From the NCBI GenBank assembly GCA_963815665.1, contig CAWFHN010000008.1, positions 124,001-188,000 of the forward strand: 64,000 nt of DNA. Direction: 5' to 3'. Below the pieces are notes generated by a model. It saw only the letters and a list, made by a program, of their open reading frames with translations. It was not told where the DNA came from and searched no databases. The DNA comes from DASUPK01 sp963815665 (lineage in GTDB: Bacteria; Actinomycetota; Thermoleophilia; Solirubrobacterales; 70-9). Positions within the stretch are counted from its first letter, which is position 1, and each line of letters begins with the position of its first letter. Positions 43,111 through 55,800 of this stretch are shown here, piece after piece. The position numbers and the translations under genes are program-made.

Positions 43111-46100
43111 ATGGCACTCCAGGATATTGATGCGATTGCGCTATTCGGTCTCGGTGTACATAACGACGTGCCGCCGGACCCTATCCAGCCGCCGCTTGTT
43201 AACGGAATTCATCTGCGTTGGGGATTTGGCGGGACCAAGGGCTTCCCGTGGTACGGCTATTATTTGTTGCGACGTCCGCATCGCGAGCGCGAGCGGCAGT
43301 GCTTGCGGCCTCGCTTTCGCGGCGTCGTGCCGTTGCAATTGAGACCGGTCGCGGGTGGTGCGCTGCCGCTCGGCACCAACAGTGTGACGTTCGTAGACGG
43401 AACTCTGTCTAGCGACCAGCCACTCGTCGTCACCAATGATTTCCCGCCGCCGGCGTTCGGTGAACTCGATCTCAGGAACCGCGCGTTTCTCCGGTTCACT
43501 TTCACGACGCAGACGCAGGCGTGTCTTGTGACCTACGCGGTCGGCTTGCGCGGAGAGCGCGACTATGAAGAGGTCCGCTGCATTCAACTCAGCGAGAAGG
43601 ACGAACGCGAGGGGCCGAATCCGCGAGACAAAGATGGCGTTAGATTTACGGTCTATGACCACGGCAATGACCCGTTGCCACGAACGTCAGTTCAGGCGAT
43701 CTACGGTTTTTTTGGCCTCAGCGCCGGCTACCGCACCGACGTCGAGCTGTCGTGCATCGCGGACGTGGTCATTATCGTTGTTGTCAATTCAGGCCGGCCC
43801 GGCCGGATTGTCGGTTTGGACGCTGCGGGCCGGGAAGTCGCGGCCGCGGAGATTCCCCGCAGCGTCGAGCCGCAACGGATCGAACTTCGTGGGCCGCGCA
43901 TAGCGCACATCGCGATCGTCGCGCCTCAAGACGAAGCGCTGCTCATCGCGCTGTGCTACCACTGCGTCGATCAGAATGGCAGAGGGCCGATCCGCGCCCG
44001 CGCGTTTGCGGGAAATGTCCTGCTCGAGGAACAGGTCATCGCCGGCGCGCCGGGCAACGTCGTCCCGGGCACGTTCGAGTATGAGCTGATTACGGCTGTC
44101 GAATTCAGCGGTGGCAATGGAGCTCTCCTCGACCTCTGCTATACGGCCATCGCCGCCGACGCGCGAACCGACTGGTCGGCGGTACCCAACTGTCCGCAAC
44201 CGATCGCCGTTCCGGTCTGCCATCCGGCCTATCCAGCGAATGGCAGCCTGCCGACCAATCAGCCCGCATCGGAGAACGAGGCAGTCGGAAGGATCCGCTA
44301 TGGGGATCCAGACATCTGGCGCGGGGCATCCTTTGCATCGCTCCATGGCGTGCTGTTGGACTTGGTGCAGGGCGGTCCGCTCGGTCCCGCGATGTCGCAG
44401 GTGGGAGAGGCAAACGTGGCCGGCGTGCCGGCCGTCGCGAGCGATCAGGCGCCGCCCCATCTCCAGACCTATCGTCCGCTGAAATTCGTTCTCGCGGGCG
44501 CCACCCATGCTCCGATCGCGCAGATGCTGGGTCTGTATTGGGCTGATCAGACAGCCATCGCGGGTCAGCAATACGATTACATGATTGTTGCAGACCACAC
44601 CAATGTCGGGCAGCGCGACGTGGCCAAGCTCCTCGCCTGGCTCACGGGGCCGCAAGGCAATTTCAGCGAGATCGACGCCTGGATCGCGTTCGGCCTGGAG
44701 GCGAAGCAGGCTCCAGCGCTGGCGTCTCCGATAGGGCTGCACGCCTATGCGCTTCCCGGCAGCACGATCGATCGCCCGGACGGCACACTGCACGATGCGA
44801 CCAACAATGCTGGGCTGCGCTGGACGCTAGCGACCTTCCCCGACGGAAAGCTCGTTCATGGCGCCGCGGTGATGTACCGCATCAGACGTGCCGCACTCGG
44901 AAGCGCCAAGCCGGCTTCGCCGGTAGCGGCTGCGGCCCACCTGCCGGTGAGCCCGCATCCACATCTGGTCGCCGAGCCGAAGATTACGTCCGGATTGACG
45001 CCGGAACGGTCCAGTGACTGGCCACCGTTCGCGATGTATTTCCTCGACATTGGGCTTGACGAGGGCTGGTATAGCTATTGCCTCAACGGCATCGATCTGT
45101 TCGGGCGCTACACCGCGCCCAGTATGCCCGCTGCGTGGCATCAGTGGACCCCAGCGCCCGAGCCGAAGCCGTGGTACTATGACGACGCGGTCGGAGCGGG
45201 CGCGGTCCATCCGCACGCGATCTCGCTGCTCGACAAGTGCGCGCCGCCGCCGCCCACCGCGGTCGAGGCTTTTGCGCTCGACCGACGCGACCCGTTGCTG
45301 CAAAGGGACGCGCACTACGATGCATGGTGGGCGAGTTTGTCCGCGCCCGAGCAACAAGCGGTGCTTGGCTTGCGGGTGCGCTGGGTGTGGACCTACGCGC
45401 AGATGCGACAGGCACCGGACACGTCTGAGTTTCGCATCTACTGGCAGCCCGGCAATCCCAATACGTTGTCCGGCAGCATCGTCAGCGTCACACCCGTTCC
45501 GCCCGATCACAGCCTAGTACGGACCGACATCGCCAACCCCGCCGGCGCCAATGCTCTGGTCAACCTCTATCTGCGCAGTGGCGGCCACTCGTTCAAGATC
45601 GTAGGCAACGCGGCCGGCTCTCCCTTGACGGCAACAGTTGAGAACCTGGCACCGGACCACTCGATTGCGCCGAGCACGGGTCAATATTGGGTTATCAGTC
45701 TTACGTCGGGGACCGCGTCTTACGTCGACTTTCGGCATGCCGCGGCGTGGCAGGACCGGCTTTGGGTGGTGCCTTACGCCAATGTCGTCGCTGAGGGTGT
45801 GTTGCCGGCGCCGGGCGCGGGCGGCGCGCCACTCGCCGGTCTGGGGGCGGTGGCAGCAGGCAGCACGGTCACGCTCCCAGTCGACAACGACATTTCCGGC
45901 ATCAGGCTTTTCACCTGCCATATCTTCCTCGCCGACGACACGGCTCGGCCGTCACGCATCTACCAAGTGCAGGGAGTTGATGCGGCGACGCGGCAGGTCA
46001 CGGTGGACGGCATATCGACGCTCACTGGCGGCTCCAGCGCCTGGGAGCTGGGCGTGCTGGTGCGCCGCTATGAAGTGTTTCTGCCGGCACCGGGTGACGC

Positions 46101-47737
46101 GGACCGGACCGGATTGGCGCTGACCACAACGCAGGCCGAGCCGGTCGTCTATGGACGCATCGGCGTCACCGCAGTCGACGACAAGGCCCATACCGCCGAC
46201 GATCCGGGTCGCGGCGGCACTCGGTGGGGAGACCGGCCGGGCAACGAGAGCACGGTGGGCGGGCCTGCGACGGTGTTCCGCGTGCGCCGCGACCCGCCCA
46301 CGCCGCCTGCGATGCCACCGGATTCGGACGCCGTGTTCGCAAGCCGCGCGGATTACCACAACAACTCATACTATACGTTCCGCTGGCTGCCCCAGGACCA
46401 TGTCGACACTCATGTGTTCCGGGCCATGGACAGCGCTCTGTTCGCGCGCGATTGGTTGATCCGCTCCACGCGGGTCGCGTTTTCCGGAACACTCGATGCG
46501 CACAAGAACGCCTTTCCGAGCGGCTGGACGGCCCCCCGGCGCAACGCCGCGGCTGCCGCGCTCAACGCTATCACTGGTCCCGGCAGTTATTCGGGCCTTT
46601 CGGTGGACGCCAGGGACGTCCTCGGGCGGCTCCCCGGCAACGAGGGTTTCGCCAGTCGCGGTGGTCTCAATGAGCGCGACTGGGAGGTTCGGCGCACCCG
46701 CAGTTCGCTTGGCGCCGGGGATGTCGCCTACTTTCCGACCGATTGGGGCAATCCCCTCAAGCGGCGGGGCGCTGCGAACCTGCTCAACGCGATCTCCGCG
46801 CCCGACGGCTATCGCGTTCTGACCAACGATGCGTTACGTGTGCTTGCCGGCCTGCCGGGCAACGAAGCCGCGTTCCAGCAAGTGACCAGCCAAGCGCTGC
46901 CCAACAGCGGAGGGGCCACCGCCAACCGACTGGGTCCGGACAATCCCGCGGGCTTCCCACTCAACCCGGCCTTGCGGGCCTATGTCGACCGTCTCGATGG
47001 CCTTTCGACCAACCGCTACTTCTATCGTGCCGCTTTCATCGACCAGGCACACAACATCGGGCCGCTCGGTCTGTCGAGCCCGCCGGTTTACATGCCGGAT
47101 GTGGTACCGCCGCGCGCGCCGGCCTTTACGCGTGTGTTGGCGGGTGCCGCGTCGCCCAATGAACCGGGCGACGGCAAGATCACGCTGCGCTGGAGCTCCA
47201 ACCGCGAGCCCGATCTCGCCACCTATCGCATCTACCGGACCCCAGATCCGGCCGCAGCCCGCGACATCCGTTTGATGGAACTAGTGAAGGAGATGGCGGT
47301 GGCAGCCGGCGACCCATCAACCCGGCCCGCGGAAGTCGTTTGGGTCGACACGCCACCGAGGGCGCTCGTCACATACATCTACCGGCTAGTGGCTACGGAC
47401 GCCGCCCGCAATCCGTCGGCCCCTTCGAGCGCGGTCGCCGCGCGCGCGTTCGATGCCGCCTTGCCGGAGGTGCCGGCGCTAACGACTGCCTGGGTCGAGC
47501 TTGCTGGAGTCTACGCGCGCAGAGATCAACTGGAACTCGCCGCATGAGGTGCTGCTGCAGCGACGCGAAGGTGGCGGACCCTGGATCGATCTCGCACAGT
47601 GGCGTGCGCCGGGTGCGGTCACGGTACGTGACCCGTTCTCCGACCCGGCGCGGGCTTACGAATACCGCGTCCTCGTACGCAAAGCGACGGGCGCGCTAAA
47701 GCGCGGCTCACCGGTCGCGTTGGCGAAACAGCCGTAG
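43111..47737 (+). CDS. Large beta-sandwich / fibronectin-III-like protein, gene 1 of the three-gene operon
   Basis: From ATG 43111 (MALQDIDAIALFGLGVHNDV; the frame opens at GTG 43072) the frame runs to a stop at 47547. The protein then continues in the next frame, TRAEINWNSPHEVLLQRREG to the stop at 47737, so a single-base slip near 47,500 splits a gene of ~1,540 codons. There is no signal peptide and no membrane helix. The C-terminal third has FN3-like strands (KITLRWSSNREPDLATYRIY, VTYIYRLVATDAARNPSAPS). Residues ~1105-1260 contain a duplicated unit (RDWLIRSTR...LGRLPGNE and RDWEVRRTR...LAGLPGNE). The rest is beta-rich and unrecognised. The restored stop lies 11 nt before the next gene, strong support for the reading-through frame. 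Confidence 0.75.
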
Positions 47738-47748
47738 AGGAGCGCACG

Positions 47749-49851
47749 ATGGGCATAACCGAAGACCGCACCAAGTATTTCTGGTTGCCTTCCGATCCGG
47801 TGACACCGACCGAACCCGCACCTGCCACCTTCGATGGCAGCGAGGTTCGCCCGTGCTTCGACATGTTCGAATATGCCGAGCAGTTGCGCCTCGCGATCGA
47901 CGCGGTTGGGACCGATCCGGACCCTGCAAGGAACAAGGGCGACTTCATCTACATCGTCGGGTGGTGGCTCGGATTTCTCGGCGGCGTCTTCTACCCGGAT
48001 CTGGGCGTGACGCTCGGCAAGGTCGCCTCCACGGGTCCCATGGCGATCGACATGACGGCCTTTGACCTCGATCCCACCGCCTCGAAGAAGCCGCTAAACG
48101 AGCTGCTAAAGAAGAAGGCGCGCGATGGCGTGGAAGTGCGCACGCTTGGCTGGATTCCGTACGCCCTCATGACCACGCACGCCGCCCCCATCCCGATCCT
48201 CGGCGGGCTCATCAATCCGTTGCTGGCCAACGCGATTCAGCGCGCCAAAAAAGGCCGTTTCTTGGTGAATTTGTCTGCCCAAAACATGAACGCCACGAAT
48301 GATCTGCGGCTCGAGCCGCAGATCGGCAAGAACGCGATGCTCAACGTGCTCGGGCACTCGGCCGGATCCATGCATGTCAAGGCGTCCCTCGTCGGCACGC
48401 GGCCCGATGGCGCGGGCCACTCCCGCATGGTCGGCTTCGCTGGCGGTATCGACCTCGTGACGGATCGATGGGCTGAGTACGGCCACGTGCCCAACCCGGG
48501 CTGGGTCGATGTGCCCAACCCACCGTTTTGGCACGATATGCAGGCGCGCATTCAAGGCAAGGCGGCGCAAGGCCTGTACGATCACTTTCGCGCGATGTGG
48601 AACGAGAACCTGCGCCGCGAGCCGCTGCGTTTCTATTTCGAAGGCAAGCACTTCTACAGCTACGTCGCTGGCGCGACGCCCGTTCCCGAACGCAAGGTCG
48701 ATCTGCCCCTTATGGGCACGCCTGCGCTGACGCACCACGTGCAGTCGCTCCGCACGGTGCCGGCGTTCAACTATCGTTGGTACAACTGCCTGCCTGAAGG
48801 GCAGGCAGCCCGGTTCGCTGCGAACGGGCTGTTCGAGATTCGTGCGGCCTGGCGCAAGGCGCTGCTCGCCGCAGAGCGCTATATCTACATGGAGGATCAG
48901 TATTTCTATAGCCGTGAGTTGTTCGAATTCGTGAACACCGCGATCCGCTCGCACGCAGGTCTGAAAGTCGTCGTGATGATGAAGGGCGGTCCCGACCCGA
49001 GCGACGAACCTGTAGACCAGCGGCTGCCGCTGCACGAATCAATCAACCTCGGACTGCTAGGGATCGATTCCGCGAACGAGCTTAGTCCGGCACAGCGCAA
49101 TCGCATCCGGATTTTTCAGGCCTTCGGCGACCGGATGACGACGACCGACTCGCTCTCAGTGATGAGCGTGACGCCCGTGTCGCCGACTGTGGCCCTCGTC
49201 GCCTTCGATCGCGTCACCTACGGCAGCGCGATTCCGCCCGATGCTTTCGCCCGACACGAGCTGTACGTCACCGACGGTGTGCACTACTGGGCCGTGCTTG
49301 GGCAGCCCGTCATCGAGCCCGGCACGCTGCTCGTGCTGAACGTGGACACATCCGTGTTCCCGGCTCCCGGTGTCAGCGACACATGCTGGTTGTCCCACAC
49401 GTACGGCGTTCTTATACACGCAAAAACCACGATCATCGATGACAAGTGGGCGCTCATCGGATCGCCGAACTGGCAGCGCCGCAGCCTGTACAGCGACTGG
49501 GAATACGCCGTCACGTTTCTCGACGAGGACGAGGCCGCTGTGCGCGCCTATCGCTGCCGGCTGTGGGCCGAGCATTGGCGGATGCCGACGCCCGCGGATC
49601 TTGACATCGATGTCGCGCTGGGTGTGTGGGCATCCGAGTGGAATCCTGCCGGCACCTCGCCTCCGCAGCCCGCCCGCCCGACCGGTACGCCGGCGCCACC
49701 TTACGTTCGCCCCGTCGTACTGCCGCTCACCGTGCCCGCAAAAACTCCCGCTGAGTTGGAGGCCATGTTGAAGGCGAAGCACGATCTTGACGATAGCTTG
49801 GAGGACACAGACTCGCGCAAACCCTGGGGCGCGCTCTGCCCGCCAGTCTAG
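47749..49851 (+). CDS. Phospholipase D-family protein, gene 2 of the three-gene operon
   Basis: A 700-aa protein with GAGGAG before ATG 47749. The second HKD motif is complete: HAKTTIIDDKWALIGSPNWQ (His557, Lys559, Asp564). The first is partly degenerate: HVKASLV keeps His209 and Lys211 but has Gly where Asp is expected. AAERYIYMEDQYFYSRELFE matches the conserved IYIENQYF block of eukaryote-like PLDs. A ~75-residue beta-rich insert (~465-545) precedes HKD2. No signal peptide. The C-terminal 60 residues are proline-rich and end in a charged helix. It could hydrolyse or transfer phosphodiesters in lipid or nucleic acid; which is unknown. Confidence 0.88.
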   Translation: MGITEDRTKYFWLPSDPVTPTEPAPATFDGSEVRPCFDMFEYAEQLRLAIDAVGTDPDPARNKGDFIYIVGWWLGFLGGVFYPDLGVTLGKVASTGPMAIDMTAFDLDPTASKKPLNELLKKKARDGVEVRTLGWIPYALMTTHAAPIPILGGLINPLLANAIQRAKKGRFLVNLSAQNMNATNDLRLEPQIGKNAMLNVLGHSAGSMHVKASLVGTRPDGAGHSRMVGFAGGIDLVTDRWAEYGHVPNPGWVDVPNPPFWHDMQARIQGKAAQGLYDHFRAMWNENLRREPLRFYFEGKHFYSYVAGATPVPERKVDLPLMGTPALTHHVQSLRTVPAFNYRWYNCLPEGQAARFAANGLFEIRAAWRKALLAAERYIYMEDQYFYSRELFEFVNTAIRSHAGLKVVVMMKGGPDPSDEPVDQRLPLHESINLGLLGIDSANELSPAQRNRIRIFQAFGDRMTTTDSLSVMSVTPVSPTVALVAFDRVTYGSAIPPDAFARHELYVTDGVHYWAVLGQPVIEPGTLLVLNVDTSVFPAPGVSDTCWLSHTYGVLIHAKTTIIDDKWALIGSPNWQRRSLYSDWEYAVTFLDEDEAAVRAYRCRLWAEHWRMPTPADLDIDVALGVWASEWNPAGTSPPQPARPTGTPAPPYVRPVVLPLTVPAKTPAELEAMLKAKHDLDDSLEDTDSRKPWGALCPPV

Positions 49852-49873
49852 CACAGAGACGAGGAGCAGGCGC

Positions 49874-52800
49874 ATGGCCGGCACCGACAAGAGTTTCATC
49901 AGCGTCCGCCAGACCTTGCCGAGGACATGGCCTTCATTCCTCCCCACCTTGCCCCAGGGACTCGACGCTCGACGCCGTCTGGATTCGCCCACTGGAGTTC
50001 GACGCCACCGCGGCAAACACGGGTCTGCGGACGGAGTTACTGCTGCAGCAGGATTTACCGCTGACCATCCCGGGTGTCGACGCTTTGTCGATCGTCATTG
50101 GCGGCAAGTCGGACGGGAACGTCGTACCGCTGCAGATTCAGATTCGCCCGGACATTCTCCTGAGCATGCGTCAGCTGCCGTTGATGGTTCGATTCTCGGA
50201 TGCGTTGCTGAAGCCTGCGCGCAAAGCACCCGCTGGCGGCTCCGGTAGCGTCGCGTGGGAGATCGATCCGGATCGCAAGCACGTCGAGCTCGCGCTGGGT
50301 GTCGTGGACATCGAGCTGAACGGTGAAGGCGACATCACGCTCACCGGGCTCAGGCAAGTCGATCTCGCTCCCGCGATGATCGGCGCGACCGGCGTCGTCA
50401 TCGAGGCGCGCAATGTCGGGCTCTTTCTCGATGCCGCGACACCACCGCCCGGTCAGCCGGAGGGCTGGCGCGGTGTGCACATCGGCGCCGGTTCGGTGTA
50501 TCTGCCGGGCGAACTCGGAGAGATTCTGGGGCAGCTCTCCATTACCAACGCTTACATTGGTAACGGCGGCTTCACGGGCACCGTTGCGAGCACGTGGAGA
50601 CCGCCGCGCGCCGCCAAGCTGTTCGGGCTGGAGTTTACGCTCGAATCTGCGTCGATCTCGTTCGTGCAGAACGCGCTCGTCGCTTCCTCCATTCTTGGCA
50701 CAGTCACGCTGCCGTTCTTCGACACGCCGCTCGCGGTGGAGATTGCCGTCAATCTCGACGGCAGCTTCAGCGTGCGTCTGCGCGGACCAAACGGTCTTGG
50801 CGAGCTGACGAAGTCAGGCATCCTCAGCTTCCGCCTAGACAGTCTTGGTTTCACCTTGGCCAGGAACCGCTTCGTCGCCACGATGAGCGGCATGCTGAAG
50901 CCGCTGCTCGGCGGGCTCGAGTGGCCGGAGGTGGACGTTCGCGAGCTCACCATCGACTCCGACGGCAACGTCCACATCGATGGCGGCTGGATCATCCTCC
51001 GCGAGCAGGTAGCGCTCGACTTCCACGGCTTCTCGTTCGAGATGACGCGCATCGGCTTCGGCAGCGAGTCGGATGGCACGCGCTGGGTCGGGTTCTCCGG
51101 CGGATTAAAGCTGGTCGATGGCCTAGAGGCTGGCGCTTCCGTGAAGGGATTGCGCGTGGGCTGGCGGCCCGACGGTAGTGGCGCCATCAGCTTCGATGGC
51201 GTGGGCGTCGAGTTCGAAGTGCCGGGCACGCTGCGCTTCAAGGGCGAAGTCGCCTACCGCGAGCTGACCGTGGGCGGCGAGCAGGTGCATCGCTTCGATG
51301 GCGCCATCAAGCTGGAGCTCTTGTCGCTCGGGCTCGAAGTCGACGCCAATCTCGTCCTCGGGCACGCGAGCGGACCGGATGGCAGCTACGGCTTCCTCGC
51401 GATGTATCTCGGCATCGAGTTGCCGGCGGGGATTCCGTTGTGGTCGACAGGGCTCGCGCTCTATGGGCTCGCCGGTCTGTTCGCCATGAGCATGGAGCCC
51501 GACAAACAGCCGGCGGAGCCTTGGTACGGCATGGCGTCCGGGGAGGGCTGGTACAAGCGCCCGCAGATCGGCGTCACCGACCTCAACGACAAGTGGGTCA
51601 ACCGCCAAGGCTCGTTGGCGCTCGGCGCCGGCATCACGATCGGCACGCTGCCCGACAATGGGTTCACGTTCAACGGGCGGATGCTGCTGCTGATCGCCTT
51701 CCCCGGCCCGATTCTGATGATCGAAGGCAAGGCGAACATCCTCAAGGAACGCGCTTCGCTGGGCGAGGACCCCATCTTCCGCTGTCTTGTTGTTCTCGAT
51801 TTCCGCGCCGGCGATTTCCTCGTCGGCATCGACGCCCGCTATCGGGTCGACGATTCCGGGGCACTAATCGACATCGGCGCCAGCGCGGAGATGTACTTCA
51901 GCCTCTCCGATCCGAGCGCGTGGCACCTGTATCTCGGCATGCGCGATCCGCGCGAACGACGCATTCGCGCGCGCATTCTCAAGCTGTTCGAATCCAACTC
52001 CTACTTCATGCTCGATGCCAGCAGCTTGGCAATGGGGGCCTGGATCGGCTACGACGCCGACTGGAGCTTCGGCCCGCTCGAAGTGGTATTTGAGGCCTGG
52101 ATCGAAGGCAACGTCAAGGTTAACTGGAAGCCGATCCATTTCTACGGCGACATTTGGGCTCACGGCAAGGCGGAGCTGCGGGTGTTCGGCTTCGGCCTCG
52201 GGCTCTCGATCGACGCCCAGATCGCGGCCGACGTGTTCGATCCATTCCACCTGCTCGGCGACTTCTCCGTTGGCATCAGCTTGCCGTGGCCGCTGCCGGA
52301 TTTCGACGTGTCGATCACGCTGGAATGGGGGCCGGAGCCGAACTGGCCCGCGGCCCCGCTGCCGCTGCAGGAAGTGGCTGTCGAGCATTTCAAGGTGACG
52401 ACGAGCTGGCCGCTGCCGCGTGCCCAAGGCCTGCTCCTGCCGAATTACGATGACGGCAACGGTTTCCGCCTCGACTGGACGACGATGCCGGCGTTCGATG
52501 CCACCGCCGCCCCGCCCGCGAACGTTCCGATCGTGCCGCTCGATTGCCGCCCCCATATCACCTTCTCGCGCGCGGTGCATGACGCCGCCCTGATCGGTAC
52601 CAACGTGTCGGTGGTGACCCCGGCGGAGGAGCAGATCGGCGATCCGGAAAAGAACGAAGGACCGGTCCGGGCAAAATATGATTTACGCGAGGTGGCGCTC
52701 GACGCCTGGAGGCCGTCAGCCGGTTGGAGCGCGGTGGCGCGCAAGGCGGCCCCGGATTTGGGCGGGAACGCAGCCGGCGTCGAGGAGCTATTCGGCTCGT

Positions 52801-55800
52801 GGGCGCCGACGCCGCCGATGCCCAATGGCGGCGGCGACAACAAAGGCCAGACCAAATTGTGGCTCTGGTCGAAGAATCCCTACGACTATACCCGCCACGG
52901 CGGTCGCGAATGGGAAGAATGGATCAGCGGCCGGTTCGATGACGACCCATGCGTCGACATTCCCGAGCAGACGGAGATCTGCTGGACGCTCGACAACGTG
53001 CCGCCCGGGCCGGTGCAAACCATCGCCTTCCCGTCGCCTCAGGCGCGCGTTTGGATCCATCCCGACAATCCGAAGCTTATCTTTGCTTGGCTTGGCCCGG
53101 ACTCGCCTGACGTGAATTTCAGCTCTGTGCCGCCGCACACGCACAAGTCGATCTGTCTGCCGAGCAATTATGATCGAAGCGGTCCATTCGGCACTCTCAA
53201 TTTCCTGTTCATCGCGGTTCCGGCCGGGCCCAACCGGGGCGTGCGGGTTCACTGCCGCACATGCACTGCTGACAGGGCGCTATCGGCCTGGCGAAGTTCG
53301 TCGGGTCTGGCTGACGCGGAAGGCGTTTTCGGATGGGCCTTCGATGCGAAAGGACAAAGTCATACCGCGACTGGCGGTACACCGAGCCAACCGGTCATCG
53401 AATTCAACCGCGATGACATCCGCTACGTCCTGTTATTTTGGCGTTCGCGTCGCATGTGCTTCTGGTCGGTGTGCGTCCTTGAAGGTGCGAGCAAGGATGA
53501 GATCGCCGAGGCGGAGACGATCGCGCAGCACAACATTGACGAGCTCGAGCGCTGGAAAAATACCGGTACCGTTCTGCGGCCACACACGACCTACCGTCTC
53601 CTGGTGCGCACCAAGATCACGGGGACGCCCGCGGATCCAGCCCTCGGGGCAGCACGCATTGCCGAGCAGGTCGAATATGCCTTCTTCCGCACCGAAGGCC
53701 CGACCGGGCTGGTCGATCTCTCGATCCCGATCGGCGCCCCCAACCCCGAAGAGGTTGCACTGCGCGACAAGCGGGGCGCCTTCGTGCACGTGGATGGTAC
53801 CGTTTCGCCGGTTGCTGTCGCGCTCGACAGCGAACTCAACGGCCTCACCCCGTACGTCCGGCAGACTACGCCGCCGACAGTACCGGCGCGCGGCAAAGAC
53901 CGTCCGCTGCCGCGCCCGGTCTATCGCGGCTACGACGTCGGCGTTGCGTTCAATGAGGACTACGTCAGCCAGATGTTCCGCATGGATGGCCGCGATCTGG
54001 CGATCTACCTCTATGATAGCAACAACCGGCCAATCCGCGACGCTCAAGGCCGTCTCATAATCATCACCACCAACTGGGATCGCGCCACCGCCCTTGAACT
54101 CGACCAGCACGAAACGACTTGGGTTACGACCGTGCAGCAAAGCACCTGCGCCTCGATCGACACAACGACCATCCCCCACGACGAGACGCTGGCGAGCACC
54201 GGGCTCGCGCTGGAGCCCGATTTCGTGCACGAGGCACGGCTCACGCCGTTTCTCCTGCACGAGAGCTTCCTGGCAGACGCTTATCCGCTGGCCGCGACCG
54301 CATCTGGAAATGGTGCGCTGCTCGGCCGCTGGGTGGTGGAGGATTTGGGAATCGAGCAGGGTCCGTCGCTGTGGCGTATCGAGGAAGTCGGCGTCCCGGC
54401 CATGCGGATCGTGCGGCAAACCTCGAATATCCACAGTCTCCCAGGTGATGCCAAAATACCGGCCAAGCTCGGCACAACACTCCTGCTAGCAACCCGCAGC
54501 GATCTGCCGGCAGGCCATCCGGACCAGCCGGACCAGTGGACCGATTATCGAGTCAGCGTCCAGCTCCGCTCCGCCGATAACGATGCCATCGGCGTGACGT
54601 TCCGCCACATGAGCTCCAATCAGTACCTCCGGTTTTCGATGGATCGTGAGCGGCGCTACCGGCGACTGATCCGGATACTCGGCGGACAGGCGACAATCCT
54701 GGCCGAAGACGATTTCGTCTACCGCTCGGACCAGGACTATGTGATCACCATCGAGGCGATCGGGCCTGACATTACGGTCTATCAGGACGGCGCGCTGGTC
54801 TTCCGCGCGAACGACGCCGCGATCGATCACGGTCGCATTGGCCTGTACTGCTGGGCGAACGCCGACGCGCAGTTCGCTGACATCCGCGTCGATGATTTCC
54901 GCGCCACGGCGCGGCCGGTCTACCGCTTCCAGTACACCACGTCGCTCTATGCCAACTTCGCCCACCAAGTGCACAGCTACGAGGACCAGACGTGGCTGCA
55001 AGAGCTCCCGGCGGCGGCGATTGCGGCCGCCGCTGCCGGGGCCGTCACTCCTGCCGGCATGCCGTCCGACGCTGAGGCGCGCGCCTGGAGCGCGCTCGAA
55101 GCGGACGCCGCGTGGGGACCGGTGCTACGATCGAGGCCGGAGCACACGGAAGTCACGCGAATCGAGCAGAACGGCTCGGCGCGTGCTTTCCTCGTGCGTT
55201 GTCCGGAACCATTTGACTGGCAACGCTGCAGCATGACCATGCAGCAGACGGCCGGCGCCGCGCCGCGGGTCGATGTTCCAGCGAGCCTGAAGCTGGTGGG
55301 GGTCACGCGCCATGCCAGCAATCCGAACGCGGAAAGCGCGGCGCTGGTGGTGCGCGAGGCCATGAATCCGACGGCCTACAAGGTGCAGCAGCGTCGGCTT
55401 CCCGGACCGTTGGCCGTGCCGCCTGAGGCGGATTCGCTCTTGGTGGACGAATTCGATCAGCCAGGCGGCGTGCTGTTCGAGGAAACCTTCGGCTACAACG
55501 CGCTCGATCTCTACCAGATCGTGGATGAAGGGAACATCAACGCACCGTCGGCGTGGTCGATCTCCAGCAGCAGCATCCGCCAGACCGCCAACATTTATCA
55601 AGGTCCCTTCAGCAAGACGAACCTGGCGAAGAAGGGCACGATGGCTGTCATTGGTTCGCCCGATTGGACGGATGTTCTCATCAGGGTGACCCTCATATCG
55701 GGCGATAACGATTCCATTGGGCTTGTCTTCCGTTACAACGACAGCGGCAACTTCTATCGCTTCGAGATGAATCGCCAGTTTGGCTACCGGCGACTGGTCA

